Source: Monilinia fructicola (Eukaryota > Ascomycota > Leotiomycetes > Helotiales > Sclerotiniaceae). Taken from it: a stretch of 64,000 nucleotides of DNA. The stretch is from NCBI GenBank assembly GCA_008692225.1, contig VICG01000008.1, positions 2,134,001 through 2,198,000 on the forward strand. Direction: 5' to 3'. Position numbers and translations under genes: made by a program. A model generated the notes under the pieces. It ran no database searches. It worked only from the letters and a program-made list of their open reading frames with translations, and was not told the origin of the DNA. Below, one piece after another: positions 41,778 through 54,789 of this stretch (positions within the stretch are counted from its first letter, which is position 1; each line of letters opens with the position of its first letter).

Positions 41778-41782
41778 GTTAA
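41778..41782. repeat. target-site duplication, right copy (GTTAA)
   Basis: Exact match to 33176-33180. Confidence 0.75.
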
Positions 41783-42374
41783 TATTATTAACAAAACTAA
41801 TATAATTAGTATAATTATAAATAAATAGTTTAAATAGACCTAAAAAAGGTTAGTTTACTACGATCTACGTTTTCTACTATTTATATAACTTTTCTATAAT
41901 TTTAGTTTTTCTAATTTAAATATTACTAAATTCTAAAATTAATATATTAATAAACTATTAGAGTTTTTTAAAAAAAAGAATTACTATCTTTATAATACTA
42001 GTGTTCTTTGTAAGATTAATTTTTTATTATATAAAATTTATATATTATATAAGATCATATTAAGCTTTCGTTGAATAATTGAAACTTTTATCTTCGCGTA
42101 ATTAATATATATAGTATGCCTTTTGTAAGACCCGCCCGAGTATTTCTTCATCTTTCGGATTTGAATGAGTCGTATGTGTATATATATATATATGTATCCG
42201 AAGAACGTTAGGATGTAATGGTATATCGATAGGTAGATGGGTAGATAGTTCTTAGATGAATAATAAACCATAATCGAAGGTAGACAGATCTAAGGCTAAT
42301 TACGAATTAGAAATCACAAATCACAAATTACAAATTACAAATTACAAATTACAATCTATAGACGCAGATGCAGA

Positions 42375-42846
42375 TAAATACAAATACAAATACAAATACA
42401 AATACAAATACAAATACAAATACAAATACAAATACAAATACAAATACAAATACAAATACAAATACAAATACAAATACAAATACAAATACAAATACAAATA
42501 CAAATACAAATACAAATACAAATACAAATACAAATACAAATACAAATACAAATACAAATACAAATACAAATACAAATACAAATACAAATACAAATACAAA
42601 TACAAATACAAATACAAATACAAATACAAATACAAATACAAATACAAATACAAATACAAATACAAATACAAATACAAATACAAATACAATACAAATACAA
42701 ATACAAATACAAATACAAATACAAATACAAATACAAATACAAATACAAATACAAATACAAATACAAATACAAATACAAATACAAATACAAATACAAATAC
42801 AAATACAAATACAAATACAAATACAAACACAAACACAAACACAAAC
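42375..42846. repeat. (ACAAAT)n hexanucleotide array, about 75 units
   Basis: A nearly perfect hexamer array with one 1-base deletion at about 42687 and a change to ACAAAC units at the right end. It sits just outside the AT-rich island. Confidence 0.95.
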
Positions 42847-45800
42847 ACCCATGAACAAATACACAATCGCCCACGGGCCCAAAACATGGGAAACACATGG
42901 GCGCTAGGGGAAGGCAGGGGTAGGGAGAGAGGGAGGGAATGCAAGCGTAGGCGCAAGGGCGAGGGGCGCTGCGGAGTTGATTTGTAAATTTTGCGACAGG
43001 GGAATTTGGATCGACGGAGGAATACTTGGGGGCGACGAGGAAGAGTCCGAGATTCCCCACGGGCTGCGATGGGGACGTTTGTGTTCTTTTTGGGGAGGCG
43101 CGAGGAGGGGGTGGTTTGCTTTGGTTGGGTTGTGGATTGGGTGTGGCTTTGCTTGCTTTGCTTTGCTTTGCTTTGCTATGCTTTGCTTTGCTTGGCTTTG
43201 GAAGTGGACTTGAGGATGCGGGGGAGGTGCTGGGATGGGGAATATTGCGAAGGATAGCAATGCAGATATGGACGAGCTAGAAGAGTGCGATGCGAGATAC
43301 TGTCTATGAAGACGAGGGGGTAGAAAAAAAAAAAGATGCAAAAAATCATGATGGTGATGATGATGATGATGAGGAGGAAGATCTCACCGACGCCATTGGC
43401 GAACGGCTCTTCGATGTGATTGGTCGAGAGGCAGCGCGAGACGTTATGTCCAGATGGCACCTCGGGGTTCGGTCGCTGGCCATCCCTCCGCAGCACAGGC
43501 CAACACGGCAACTGTCGAGGACGGGAGCCTGATGGCTGCAGATTATCAAATCCGAAACGTAAGTGGGAACTCCCTGTGCGGTTCTGTGATTGGTCCCAGA
43601 GAGCTGGTTGTGTGTGGGAGCTTGGTGGCTTGAGCTGAAACATAAAATGAATGCCATGGTATGCGTGTAAGCACGTAGGCATTGGGGATGGGATGGAGAG
43701 GAAGGAGGGGGGGTCATTTGAGGTTTGGGTTGGGCTGAGTGAGAGCATGGTGAGCAAAGAGGTGTGTGCAGTGGTGAGAGACGGTTGGGAGGTAAAGAGG
43801 TTTGATGGAGGGTGAGGGGTGGGATCCCGATGGAATGAGATGGGATGGGATGGGATGTGACGATATGAGACGGTAGGGTATGGCTTTGAAGGTGTGCACA
43901 AAGGAGTATCGATAAGGTGTAAGGTGAAATGGGGTGGTAGATGGTGACATATGTAACGAGATTTGATAATCGTCTTGGTGACAAAGTCTCATATTGTAGA
44001 CGTGGCCTTGTAGGATATGATATGATGAGAATGAGTAAGAAGAAAGTGTATGGTAACACGATGGAGAAATATACGAACACAGGATTTCGAACCTACAAAT
44101 TTGAGTCTGATGATCTGTTTTGTTTTAGTGTCTCATCGCTAGTCGCGTCACTCATAGGAATTGACTATTCATCCCGGAAATCATCAAAAATATGAGAGCG
44201 CACATGAAGACTGACATCCTGAGATCTCTGTGTTGAGATTTCACAAGCCTGGCTTGACAGAGATTCAGGGCGGGTACCTATACAACCCAGCTGTAAGATA
44301 CCGTTGATGCGTGTGTATGTGTGCTTGTACGATTATCGGTTCATGTAGGATAGACTCAACGGAAAATTCCATTCCAGCTTACACAGATCTCGATCAGTAT
44401 CGATTCAAACAGGATGGGGGTTGAGTAGAAGACCTGATTACTACTCTGATAACGGCAAGAGGATCACAAGTGATCGGCTCAAAGGTAAGAATGGAAGGAT
44501 TTCGAAGCTTATAAGGTGGGTATATGTAGAAATTTTAGGGTTGAATCCTTCGAAACAGTGTGGCAGAGGAAATTCAGGTAAGCATCAACCGTTTGGAACT
44601 TCAAGACAGATAGAACCTGATGTTTGGGACGAATGTCTCGAAAATACCGAGCTCGTTTGCTGGGAACTAGGGGTTGTGAGCTAATTATGGATACCCGGAG
44701 GTATTTGCTTTGAAAAGCAATCGTAGATAAAACATGAGAGAGGCCCATGATCTGCGGATTATAAAAAAGAATTGTAGTTAAGGTTTGTATGCATGTGAGA
44801 TGCGCTGACTATTGAGAGGTTTGAGGATGTACGCAACCATTACAAGCGGTGAAGGATTTGGTCAAGTGTGAGGATTTGTAGGGTTGTAGCAGCATTCATG
44901 TATTGCTAACCCTGTCATATTAGTGTGTGTTGAGAGCAGTTTCCGATAAGTACATGTGAATGACGAAGGATTGCTTGCCGGTGTGAACATGTGCAAGTTG
45001 GGGGCGATAAACAGGCATGATGATGTGGTTACTCGGTTGTGCTTGAATGAGAGAAGTGTTATGTATCCTTTGACTATTGGATGACTAGAGAATGAGCAAT
45101 CAGTCGCTCAATGTTGTGAGACTTTCATGCAAACTCCTTTCCCAGCCATCATATACCGATACTCATGTCAAGAAAGCTTGGTAACATGTATGTCGTAGAA
45201 TTGGGATGATCAAGATGCATGCGCCATAGGATATGCATCTGCTGAGTTTATTAAACTATGTATGCCCTTGGAGCTGCTCTGGTTGATAAATAGAATGACA
45301 GCAAGGCCGGATCGTGTTATCAGTAGTGCAATTCAGGCTAGACTTCCAAATACGATCAGAACTGCATCACACTTGGTCATTGGGCATTATTATCTTGGTT
45401 CAGACAAATCAAAAGGGAAGGGGGTCTGTTCTCTCGAAGATACATTAAGATCGCAATTGGGTCATAAGGTCGCTTACTAGATTTCTTCCCACCCCTAAGT
45501 AGTTTATGCAGTATATTGCAGCGGAGAAAGCCTTAACCATCTGTTATCTAGTCATTTGTACTAACAATTTGTGGCAAAAGTGTGTTCGCAGACTATGGAC
45601 TAAATCTGACAGGTGAAATATCGGCCTCGAAGTGTTGCATCTATCAAGAAAAACAATCCTATATTGAACTCGAGGCCCTAGTTCATGTCCGCTTTCTCTG
45701 CTGTGAGGTAACGAAACAACTTGAAGTGGCAGGTACATTTATTCATTTGGCTTAGGTGAGAAGCAAGTGTCGTACATTGAAAGCACCGTGATCCATCATG

Positions 45801-48063
45801 AGCTGCGACAAGTGTAAAAAAGCAAAGAGATGGGGGCAAGGTAAGGAAGGTATTGAGACATACCCACTTGAGAATTAGATGGAACTCCACATCCTTTCAA
45901 AAGTAAAAAAAAAGACTTTGGATGAAGCGCTATACACTACTGATCATATTGTAGATCTAACAATGGCCTTGTATGATGATAGCAACTCAATTGGCCAGAT
46001 AACCTGGCAACTTGAAGCTTCCTAAGATAGATACAGTAGAGGACTTTTGAAATGGGATGGGAAATAGATAACCATCTAGGCATGGAAAGATTTCCACCCG
46101 ACCAATGAGATACTCCGACTTTTAGTCCGAACCTAGGTATTGTAGAGGATACTATATATCTGAAGGGATAGTGTATATGCATTCGGTAGATATATGGAAG
46201 ATTTTGTCAGGAAATGATGCAGTTGACAAGGAGTACCTACTTTCTTTCCTTTCCTCGACATCATAAATTGTTTTATCTCCCGTTCCGGTTATTGCATGTA
46301 CCGTGCTACTCTAAAAAAAAAAAACCTTGGGATGACATGACACAACACTTGACGGCATGATTCAACCGCACTGCAAAACTGCCTATTCCGGTCTTCGGAG
46401 CATAGAGACTGAAGACACACAGTACAGCACCTAGGCATTATCTACCAGGGGCTTAGAAAAGTTCCGTACATCATTGAGAATTTCATGTTGACGTCCTGAG
46501 AGTATTCCAAATGATTCTCTATTGATACCGTTGAAGTATTAGAATTTGACAGGAGGGGAAGGTACGGTACACGGGAATCGCTTGGTGTAACCCCCCTTAC
46601 ACTTTAAGTTCCCCTCCATGTACTGCATGAGAAAGGTTGGTTCTTACCGGGCGACCAGGATAGGGCATAGCCCGAAGATACCCGACCAATCGCTTCTTTG
46701 GAGGATATGCAGATATACCTGAGGAGTGATTGCCGTGCTGTGCTGACAGCAAGCCCCGGAGGTCCACGGGTAGATGTAGGTACGTAGTAGGTATTATGTG
46801 GTGAGACAAACATGTGAAGAAATACATCGGATGAAGATGCTGAAGAAAGAATGAACCGATCTGCTTCAGGGAATGTAGGAAGAGGGTGGGATCTGAATGG
46901 GATCTCAACGCCCAATATAGAAGCACGGGCATTTAATTTGTTTGATCTCCTCAATTGTTCCATCTCACGTCAGAGAATAGATCAAGATAAAAAAAACCGA
47001 ATCAGATGAGGGTAAACTTACAATGAATCTGAAATTTGGGATATACACAGCCACGATCCTAACCACCCCCGTAGCTAGATACTAGATACTGTATCATTTT
47101 CAGCAGTAACATTATTCGGATACAATACAGAAACTGTGTTGCATAAGCCAAAGCACCTAGGGACTGTCCGTACACTGCGTACAGTAGCTATAGGCATACT
47201 GTCTTTGTTTCCTCGGATGGCATATTCTGAGAGCTTGTCTTGTGCCTGTGCTATGATTTTATTCTCTGATGAGGAGCAGTTGCTAGAACTAGGTACAATC
47301 GGTTAGTAAGTTAGTTAGACATTAGTCCCAAGATGAGAAGGTGTCGTCTTTTGTGTGTATTGCCCCCCGTCTTGCTCTTCTCTCTGACCCCTCCCCTTCT
47401 ATGGATGGTAACCCCTTTAAGAGGACTCTTTTATTAACTCCTAAACATCGAATTTAAGCTGCAGACGAGATGGATCAATTGAGAGTTGAGGTCAATTCGC
47501 TAATTAGAGCTTAGAAGAAAAGGGAGAGGGAGAGAGAGAGGGAGAGGGAGAGGGAAGGGAGAGGGAGAAGGAGGGGAGAGGGAGCGGCATGAACGCTACA
47601 TGAACGCTACATAAAACGCTACCTAGGTAACTAGGTATGTACCTAGCTACAGTACCTAGTAGCAATGCACATTTAGATGAATGAAAAAGAGATTACTCTC
47701 TCTCTCCCCCCCCCTCCCCCTCTCTCTCTCCCTCAAGTGCCTATCTAGGTAGTAGACATCCATGGATAGGTAGAGAAAGATTCGAGACTCAACCGTAACG
47801 GTCTTAACGTGTTGGATACCTCCAGGGCTACTAGGTAGGGACTAGGTATGTATCTCCAGCTATTACCCAATTAGGTTATGAATTTATTATTATGTCATCA
47901 ATAAAGAGTGAAGAAAAATGTATTAGATCCGACTGTTTTAGCTAATGACTTCTCGTCCAGTGGTAATAATAATAGAAGGTACTGTAGTAGCAGCAACAGC
48001 AATCATCGTAACGGCAAGAGAGCAGTCAAGTCTTGATTGAGTCTTCAACGCTGGAGTAAGTAC

Positions 48064-48183
48064 AGGAAGTAGGAAGTAGGAAGTAGGAAGTAGGAAGTAG
48101 GAAGTAGGAAGTAGGAAGTAGGAAGTAGTAAGTAGTAAGTAATAAGTAGTAAGTAGTAAGTAGTAAGTAGTAAGTAGCAAGTA
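48064..48183. repeat. AGGAAGT heptanucleotide array
   Basis: About nine AGGAAGT units followed by about eight diverged AGTAAGT-type units. Confidence 0.9.
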
Positions 48184-48419
48184 CGTAGAGGTGGGGTGGA
48201 ACCTTGGAACTCGGAGAATTAACAAAACGGAAACTAAAATAAGATTAATAATCCCCAAAAGGGTTTAGACGTGATCGAAAATAGAAAATAAAAAATAAAA
48301 AGAGTCCGAGCAAGCTTGGGAACTTTATTATTAGCATATTTTGCATCACTCACTCATTCACTCACTTGCTCACTCACATAATCACATTTATTACTCTATT
48401 AACTCCATTTACTTTAACT

Positions 48420-48525
48420 TCATTTACTCCATCCACTCCATCCACTCCATCCACTCCATCCACTCCATCCACTCCATCCACTCCATTCACTCCATTCACT
48501 CACTCCATTCACTCCATTCACTCAA
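48420..48525. repeat. CCATCCACT nonanucleotide array
   Basis: Six CCATCCACT units followed by CCATTCACT variants. Confidence 0.9.
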
Positions 48526-48867
48526 TCCTCCCAATTCTCTTCTCACCCACTCATCCTAGTAGAACATGAAACAAAAAGCTCCGAAAGCTCGGCCACTAAT
48601 CACGAGTTTTGACCAATTGTGATTAATTTGAAACGGCATATTTCCTTTTTTTCCCTTCTTTCTTCTTTTGTTTCTTTGTTTCTCTTCCTTCTTTTTATAT
48701 CTTTCACTCACTTATTTTATACTTCAATCTAAGAAATCCACTTTATTTTCTTCATTTAAGAATTTTCAACCATTCACACAACGCATCAATTCATCTACCT
48801 AGTAGATGTTCATTTGTTTCTATATTCATCAATTGATTTATCTATTCATTTATTAATTCATCCATTT

Positions 48868-49105
48868 ATTCATTCATTTATTCATTTATTCATTTATTCA
48901 TTTATTCATTTATTCATTTATTCATTTATTCATTTATTCATTTATTCATTTATTCATTTATTCATTTATTCATTTATTCATTTATTCATTTATTTCATTT
49001 ATTCATTTATTCATTTATTCATTTATTCATTTATTCATTTATTCATTTATTCATTTATTCATTTATTCATTTATTCATTTATTCATTTATTCATTTATTC
49101 ATTCA
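48868..49105. repeat. TTCATTTA octanucleotide array
   Basis: About 29 units, with one single-base insertion at about 48993, ending in TTCA tetramers. Confidence 0.93.
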
Positions 49106-51983
49106 TTCATTCATCATCCATTCATCATCCATACATCGTCAGTTCATCTCTCCCATTCATCCATTCATTGATCTATTGCTTAAAATAATCCTATTTAGAA
49201 TTTACTAATAATATAATAACATATTATAATATTATTCAACTTTATCTTTTTTTATAATAAAATATATTTTCATCTCAAAATTTAATTAAAGAATAATATA
49301 CTAAATATACTAAATATAACTAGAAAGAAAGGAAAGGAAAAGGAAAAAAAGAGAAAAAGAACAAAAAAAGAAAAGGAAAAAGAAAACAAAAGAGAAGAAA
49401 AGAAAAGAAAAGAAAAGCGTAAAGTACAGTAATGTAAAGCAAAGCAAAGCAAAAACGTCCCCCCGCTACTTTCCACATACATACGTATGTAGGTGGTATG
49501 TACATTGTATAGTAACAGAACAGATGCTTTCCTCCGTACGCATGGTGTTGTTGATGGATGTGTTGGCAACAAGCAACAGCACAAACCATATCAAGCAGAA
49601 GCACGAGCTGAACACAGCGAGAATCCAAACTCCATCTGATTTGAGATTGGATTGGATATGCGTCGTATGAACAGGAGTAGGAAAACTTACTCACTTCCCG
49701 TCAGTACTTGGGCCATGCAAATAACCCTTCTGCAGCTGTCATCTATGGTTCCACAGCATAGTCACGATGGCAAAACAACTTATTGATAGGTCAGCCTCAT
49801 GTGCATTCTCCCCTTACAGCTTTCTATACGAAGGTACATTCTACTTCCGCGTGGCTGCAGGCATCGAACCAAACCTCCATGATCTCTCCAGCCCACCATC
49901 TATCTAGCGTGTTAGCAAAATCTTAGGAACGACCAGCCAGAACACCCGCACCGCACCCGAACTTGGTGTAATCTCGTCCGTGGTGGTGAGAGAGACGGCC
50001 AAAAAAATCATCATGTTGAAATATCTGATTGTTGTTCTGATAGTATAGTTTTCTTTCATCTGCACAAGCTTGCATCGGATCCCAAGGGGCGCTACCACCA
50101 CCACCACTACCCACTACCACTACCACCATCAACACCACCACCACCCAGTATCTCTATCTTTATTAGGTAGGTAGGTAGGTATGTAGGTAGGTATGGAGAT
50201 AGGTAGGTAGCTAGGCTACAGTAGTCAGAACTGATGCACTCGGACTACCGAAGCTGCATCTGTCCGTGAACTCACTGGTCAGACACCAGTCCAATGGAAA
50301 GAGTGAACAAAGTTCCGAAATCAACCACTATCCTTGAGATCAAAAAATGTCATTCTAGAACAAAGGGGACTTGTGTGGTGCTTCTTGAATCTTCAATCAT
50401 GCATCCTCAACAAATGTATCTTTTGACTGATCTACGGAAACATGGGCCAAGTCAACGCCGTGATTGATTCTGCTCCATTTGTTCCACCCTTTGATTTTTT
50501 CGCATCAGTTCCTCAAAGTAGCTTGTGTGGAGAATTGGGGTCAATCGTGTGTTGTATCAATTGTGATTCACCATAAGCCGGGTGAAAAAGATCCAAGTGT
50601 TCAGATGATGATCCCCATCTAAGGGAAATCTCGAAACATGGCGGACCACACTGCCACACGGCCACTATGCATGGGTCTAAAATTCCCTACCGAACACAAA
50701 GGCCAAGAATGATATGGGCTCACCCATAAACAGACAAAACTCAACCAAAAACACCCCTGGACTACTATCGACAAGGCTCCGAAGATGGGACCCATTTTAC
50801 TAACCTACCCAGTCAGCATGGATTAGGCGTATAACGAGAGGAAAGAGTGTGGGGAATCTTAACATCAAACACTAGACAAAGTCCCGTTTTGCTAGTGAAC
50901 TCAAGCACTCAATGCCACTCATGCAAGTTCATCACCCCTAGCCCTCGGATTGGATCTTCACTCCTCACTGACCCTGCTTCACATTCAACATCCAATGTCT
51001 TTACGGTACCACTTGTGGTTATGTCGGTCGCCGTCACTTACCTCTTCTTCTGTGGTTTCCTCACCATAATCAGGTCGCGCATACCCGAAGTAGCCCTACT
51101 TCCATCTGAGGAGTAGCGTAAATCATCGTCCTTGGCTTCATCCTATCTTTTCTGACCACTCATTCGCCTGACTTCGGGATCAATCTTGTTTGTCAACGCA
51201 TCTCGACGTCAAGTATATTCCGAACCTTGATGCCCTCGATAGAGCGAGCTTACAGACAACGAGCCGTTCAACAGAAATATATAGATCGGAGAACAAGACC
51301 GGAAGCAGGGGGATTTAACCATTATCTCATTGACGCATTGCTTGATAGATCGAATCTCCAAACAAGCAGGCAGTGACGGTCCAAGCTGGAAAGCCTTAAC
51401 GTTTCGACGAGACTTGAAGGCATAGGATCACTTGATTGTTTCTTCCGGGCTCTGGGAGATCCGCCAGTCATTTTAATCAGGTCAGATGTTTGGACGATAT
51501 CCACGATACTCCGAGCTTCAAAATAGCTGTTTCGAACGTGTCCGATGAGGTCAATGCATTGTCGGGCGTCGATCCACGAATTAGCTTAGCCTTGTCAATC
51601 CGCAAGAGAATTTGGCATTGGCACCACGGTTACTTTACAGTATCACTTCATCGAAGTCAATCTGAACTAGGAGTAGTCCCTGTCAGTCAAGTCCTTTAGT
51701 TCAGTACGAGGTCTGAAACGACCTACATCACTCAATATACATTATTGCCACATATCCTCGGCCTCCTTCTAGATTGAAAGCTCTTCGAAGTCCTCCAACA
51801 CTTCTTCTATCAAACCGACAAAGAAAACCACTGACTCAAAAGCCTCGAGCAACTTTGCAAGGCATTGGACAGAGGAAGATTGAGTGTCAGAAAGCCTGTG
51901 TGAAAGAAACGGTCAATAGACAACACCCTGCAGCGCGGAGGATTTGATTCATTGGAAGCTCAGAGAGCTTTCTTCATTTCAAG

Positions 51984-54789
51984 ATGGACGTAACATCGTT
52001 ATTGAATTCGAACAATGTTGCTGCTGAGCAGCACAAACGTCAAGGGGAGAAATTTTGTATTACCATCAAGGAATCGAACGCCGTGGGATGCGGGAGGATA
52101 TTCACTGCCGATCAACACATCCAATCGTACGATGAATATTGGAGAGCAGCTCAGCACAGGAAATGAGTCGAGTACGGCAAATCAAAAAATTCACTTCTAT
52201 GATTCACATGGGACGGATTCGGAAAGGTCACCCCATCATAAATTTTCTGATAGTCGGAGCAGTTTGTCTTCCTTTACCTCGACAACCAACTCCATCACCA
52301 CTTCCACGTCAACCCATTCAAGATTTTCTTCCTCCAGTACGGCGAACAGCACTTATCCAATAAGTTTCACACAAAGTTATTGCAATTCTTCGGTGGAAAA
52401 CCCGACAGATTTGAATTGTTCTCCGTACTCCAATATTCCTCAGCACAAGATCAGTTCACGTTCTGCACCAACTTCCCCACACAACACAAGGAAAGTTAAC
52501 ATCATGGTTTCCAGTCCAACTGAGAATCTTGATGCGTTGGCTACCTTGGCTGAACAAGAATCATCTCGGTCTCCTGAGAATAAAGGTGTTCGATCTAGAA
52601 GTGTTGCTGTTGCTCCAGGAGCTTCCTTGGTTGATTCAAATGATTCCATCAAAGAACCACATAGTCGTCCTGGTTCACCCAGTGATGCCATGTTGATCAG
52701 ACGTTCTGATCTCTCCCACTCAAGCACAGATCCAAGTGATAATGATCTAGAGTCAGACCAGTAAGTTTATCCTTTATTCTTCTTCATCCTTCACACAATC
52801 TTCTGTCTTGTTTTTCCTTTGATTTTCCCCTCTCCCATTTGATACTTTCTCCCCTTTCAAATCAGCAAATCATAAAATCAACTAACATGGACTTCCTAGC
52901 AGCAGTTACAATCAAAGAGCTCTTTTCGCTCATACTCAAGATGGTGGTGCTATGAATCCTGTCTTGCACAAACGAGATTCCTCTGCACCAACCTCGCGTC
53001 GACCAAGCCGAGCTCCCAGAACATCCATCGGGCCCATTCCTGAACTAACGCCGCCAAACTCTTCCAGGTTGGCTAACCTTCCATCGCCACTAGACGATGA
53101 GGATGAGGATGCCGAGGGAGACCCAGCAACACCACCACAGGCAGATGATGATGAGGATGCCGACCAGCCTCCAGACTGCATGTACATACCAAACTGTGAT
53201 ACCGGATCACAACCTCGCAAGGCTATTTCACACATCTTTGGTCGAAACAAGATGTGTACTCGATTGATCCCACAATCTGTCTGGGTCCACTATTGTCGTA
53301 AGCATTATCAACGCAGTCGGTACCGTAATCCAAAAGAGTACGCCAAATTACAATGCGATTTAGTCCAACAACAAATCCGCCGTGTTCACGACTGGTCCCA
53401 ACAAAACCATCGTCGTGGTGAACCTGGCACTATTCGGGATTGGGGTATTGCTATCAGAAAGCGTGAGCAAAAGCGTTTGGATGAGCTCAAGGGTTCCGGT
53501 AGAAAGAGACGTGCCTCTGCTTTTGATGATGAGGATGATGGTGACGACGATGCATCACCACGTCCTCCAACTGCTGTTCCAGACTGGCTTTTGTCTGTTA
53601 TTGGATCAGGTTACACCACTGAAGAGATCCTTGAAATATTCAACCGCCTCCATCAAGAGGTTCTTGATGATCTCTTGCCATGTTTCCCCGATGTAGAAAT
53701 TCTACCAAACATTACCGTTGACGAAGATGAACCAAAGTCTCCCAAGGGTTATGCTAAGCGTAAGGCTTCATCTGCGGGCCATAAAAGATCCAAGTCTCTC
53801 AACGTTGGGGCTATGAAGACGACTTCGAACTACAGTTCCCCTGCAGGACCCGATCGCAGAATGAGTCAGCCAAGCACCTTTCAGATCCCAAACACTGGAG
53901 TGCCAGTCTACAGTACTACATTGAAGCGTCGTCGTCCAAATCCAGGCGATGTCAATGCACAATACTCAGGCCAGCAATTCGCGCCACTTCCTGCAGAAGT
54001 TGACAATCGTCGTTTATCGTTTCAACCCAATACATTCTCTGCTTTTGAGCGAATTGACGAAGGAGCAGTCCGTGTCAACGATTTTGAACAACCCCGCGGT
54101 CGTCATTATGGTCGATCCTCATCAGTCTATCAATCCCCTTTGCCAGCACCTATTGCCCGCCCATTGGGTATTCATCAAAAATCAAGTTGAAACTCAACTC
54201 CAACAACTTGAGACTAGCAGCCCTGGCTTTAGTATGAATGGCGGTATGGGTATGGGTATGAGTATGGGTATGGGAATGGGTAGTGGCATGGGTATGGGTA
54301 TGCATGGTCGTGTCTCCCGTCCTTCTCACCAACGCTCCCATTCCGATAATGATAATCCACCGAGGTGGGATTCAGGCAAGCCTTATGTCCGGAACTGCTA
54401 TGCAACCAAACTTGGTGTCTCCCTCTCAGAACTTCAACGGTACTGTTGAGTTCACCACACCTCAGTATCAACATCCTAGTTTTGGTCAATTGACTGAGTC
54501 CCGCCAACACCGTGGTTCTCGCCAAAACTCTTACGCAATGCAGCAGCAAGGTCGTCGCCAATCCGCTCAACAGCAACATTTTAGCCAACCTCAACAATTC
54601 CGACAACAGTCTTCGGCTGGTGGTAGCGTTAGTAATAGCCCTGTCACAGGCTCAATTGGTCAAGACAACAACTCAACTCCTCAGCAAGGTTCTCAATCTA
54701 ATGCCAGAAGAGGCCAGAACCTTCAGATGCGAGGAAATCAGATGTTTGATAACAACACCAGACGTAATCACTACGAACAAGGCAACTAA
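51984..54789 (+). CDS. conserved fungal protein with Cys/His cluster, frame-disrupted
   Basis: Exons 51984-52760 and 52900-54789; the intron has an ACTAAC branch site and a TAGCAGCAG tandem acceptor. The N-terminus MDVTSLLNSNNVAAEQ runs into RNRTPWDAGGYSLPINTS after a break in a T4 run (52053-52056). Then come a Ser/Thr-rich region, SPSDAMLIRRSD, an acidic stretch (DDEDEDAEGD) and a conserved core: CMYIPNC ... RKAISHIFGRNKMC ... VWVHYCRKHYQRSRYRN, a possible metal-binding C/C/C/C/H set. A basic segment GRKRRA could be nuclear. Two more breaks follow, in an A5 run (54177-54181) and near 54380-54400. Between and beyond them are Met/Gly repeats (GMGMGMSMGMGMG) and a Gln-rich tail. I recognise it as a conserved fungal type, probably a nuclear regulator, but cannot name it or give it a function. 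Confidence 0.7.

Larger units (their letters stand above)
32280..42110. other. AT-rich island (RIP-like composition)
   Basis: About 9.8 kb of extreme A+T content with sharp borders. Nearly all ORFs are destroyed by TAA/TAG, and CpA/TpG steps appear depleted in favour of TpA, as expected from repeat-induced point mutation. The left flank outside the retroelement has a TTTTTATATA-rich stretch (32640-32900) and ATTT repeats (32945-32985). The island holds one recognisable element. Confidence 0.85.
42850..51983. other. 9 kb without a recognised gene
   Basis: Contents: GC-richer segment with a TTTGC array (43143-43195) and GAT repeats (43345-43380); two ATTGGTC (CCAAT-type) boxes at 43419 and 43592; ordinary-complexity DNA without coding signal (44-47.3 kb and 49.5-51.9 kb); GAGAGG purine tract (47515-47585); several CCTAGG motifs (47617-47665); minisatellites at 48.06-49.1 kb; an AAAG-rich tract (49320-49420); GTAG units (50166-50210). 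The right part probably includes the promoter and leader of the gene at 51984. Confidence 0.5.

Noticed and set aside
42342..43060. Open frames of 177-234 codons made of Leu-Tyr, Val-Phe, Cys-Ile or Asn-Thr repeats
   Set aside because: These are the frames of the ACAAAT array, not genes.
43176..44080. Minus-strand ORFs of 241-244 codons
   Set aside because: Composition is dominated by CCCATC-like repeats; the two overlapping frames are equally open, as expected for repeats.
44085..44165. B-box-like GGTTCGAAATCC on the minus strand, possible tRNA
   Set aside because: No matching acceptor stem, D-arm or A-box could be found, and the T-loop has one base too many.
50847..51116. 89-codon ORF with a hydrophobic segment
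   Set aside because: No recognised similarity; more likely part of the upstream region of the gene at 51984.
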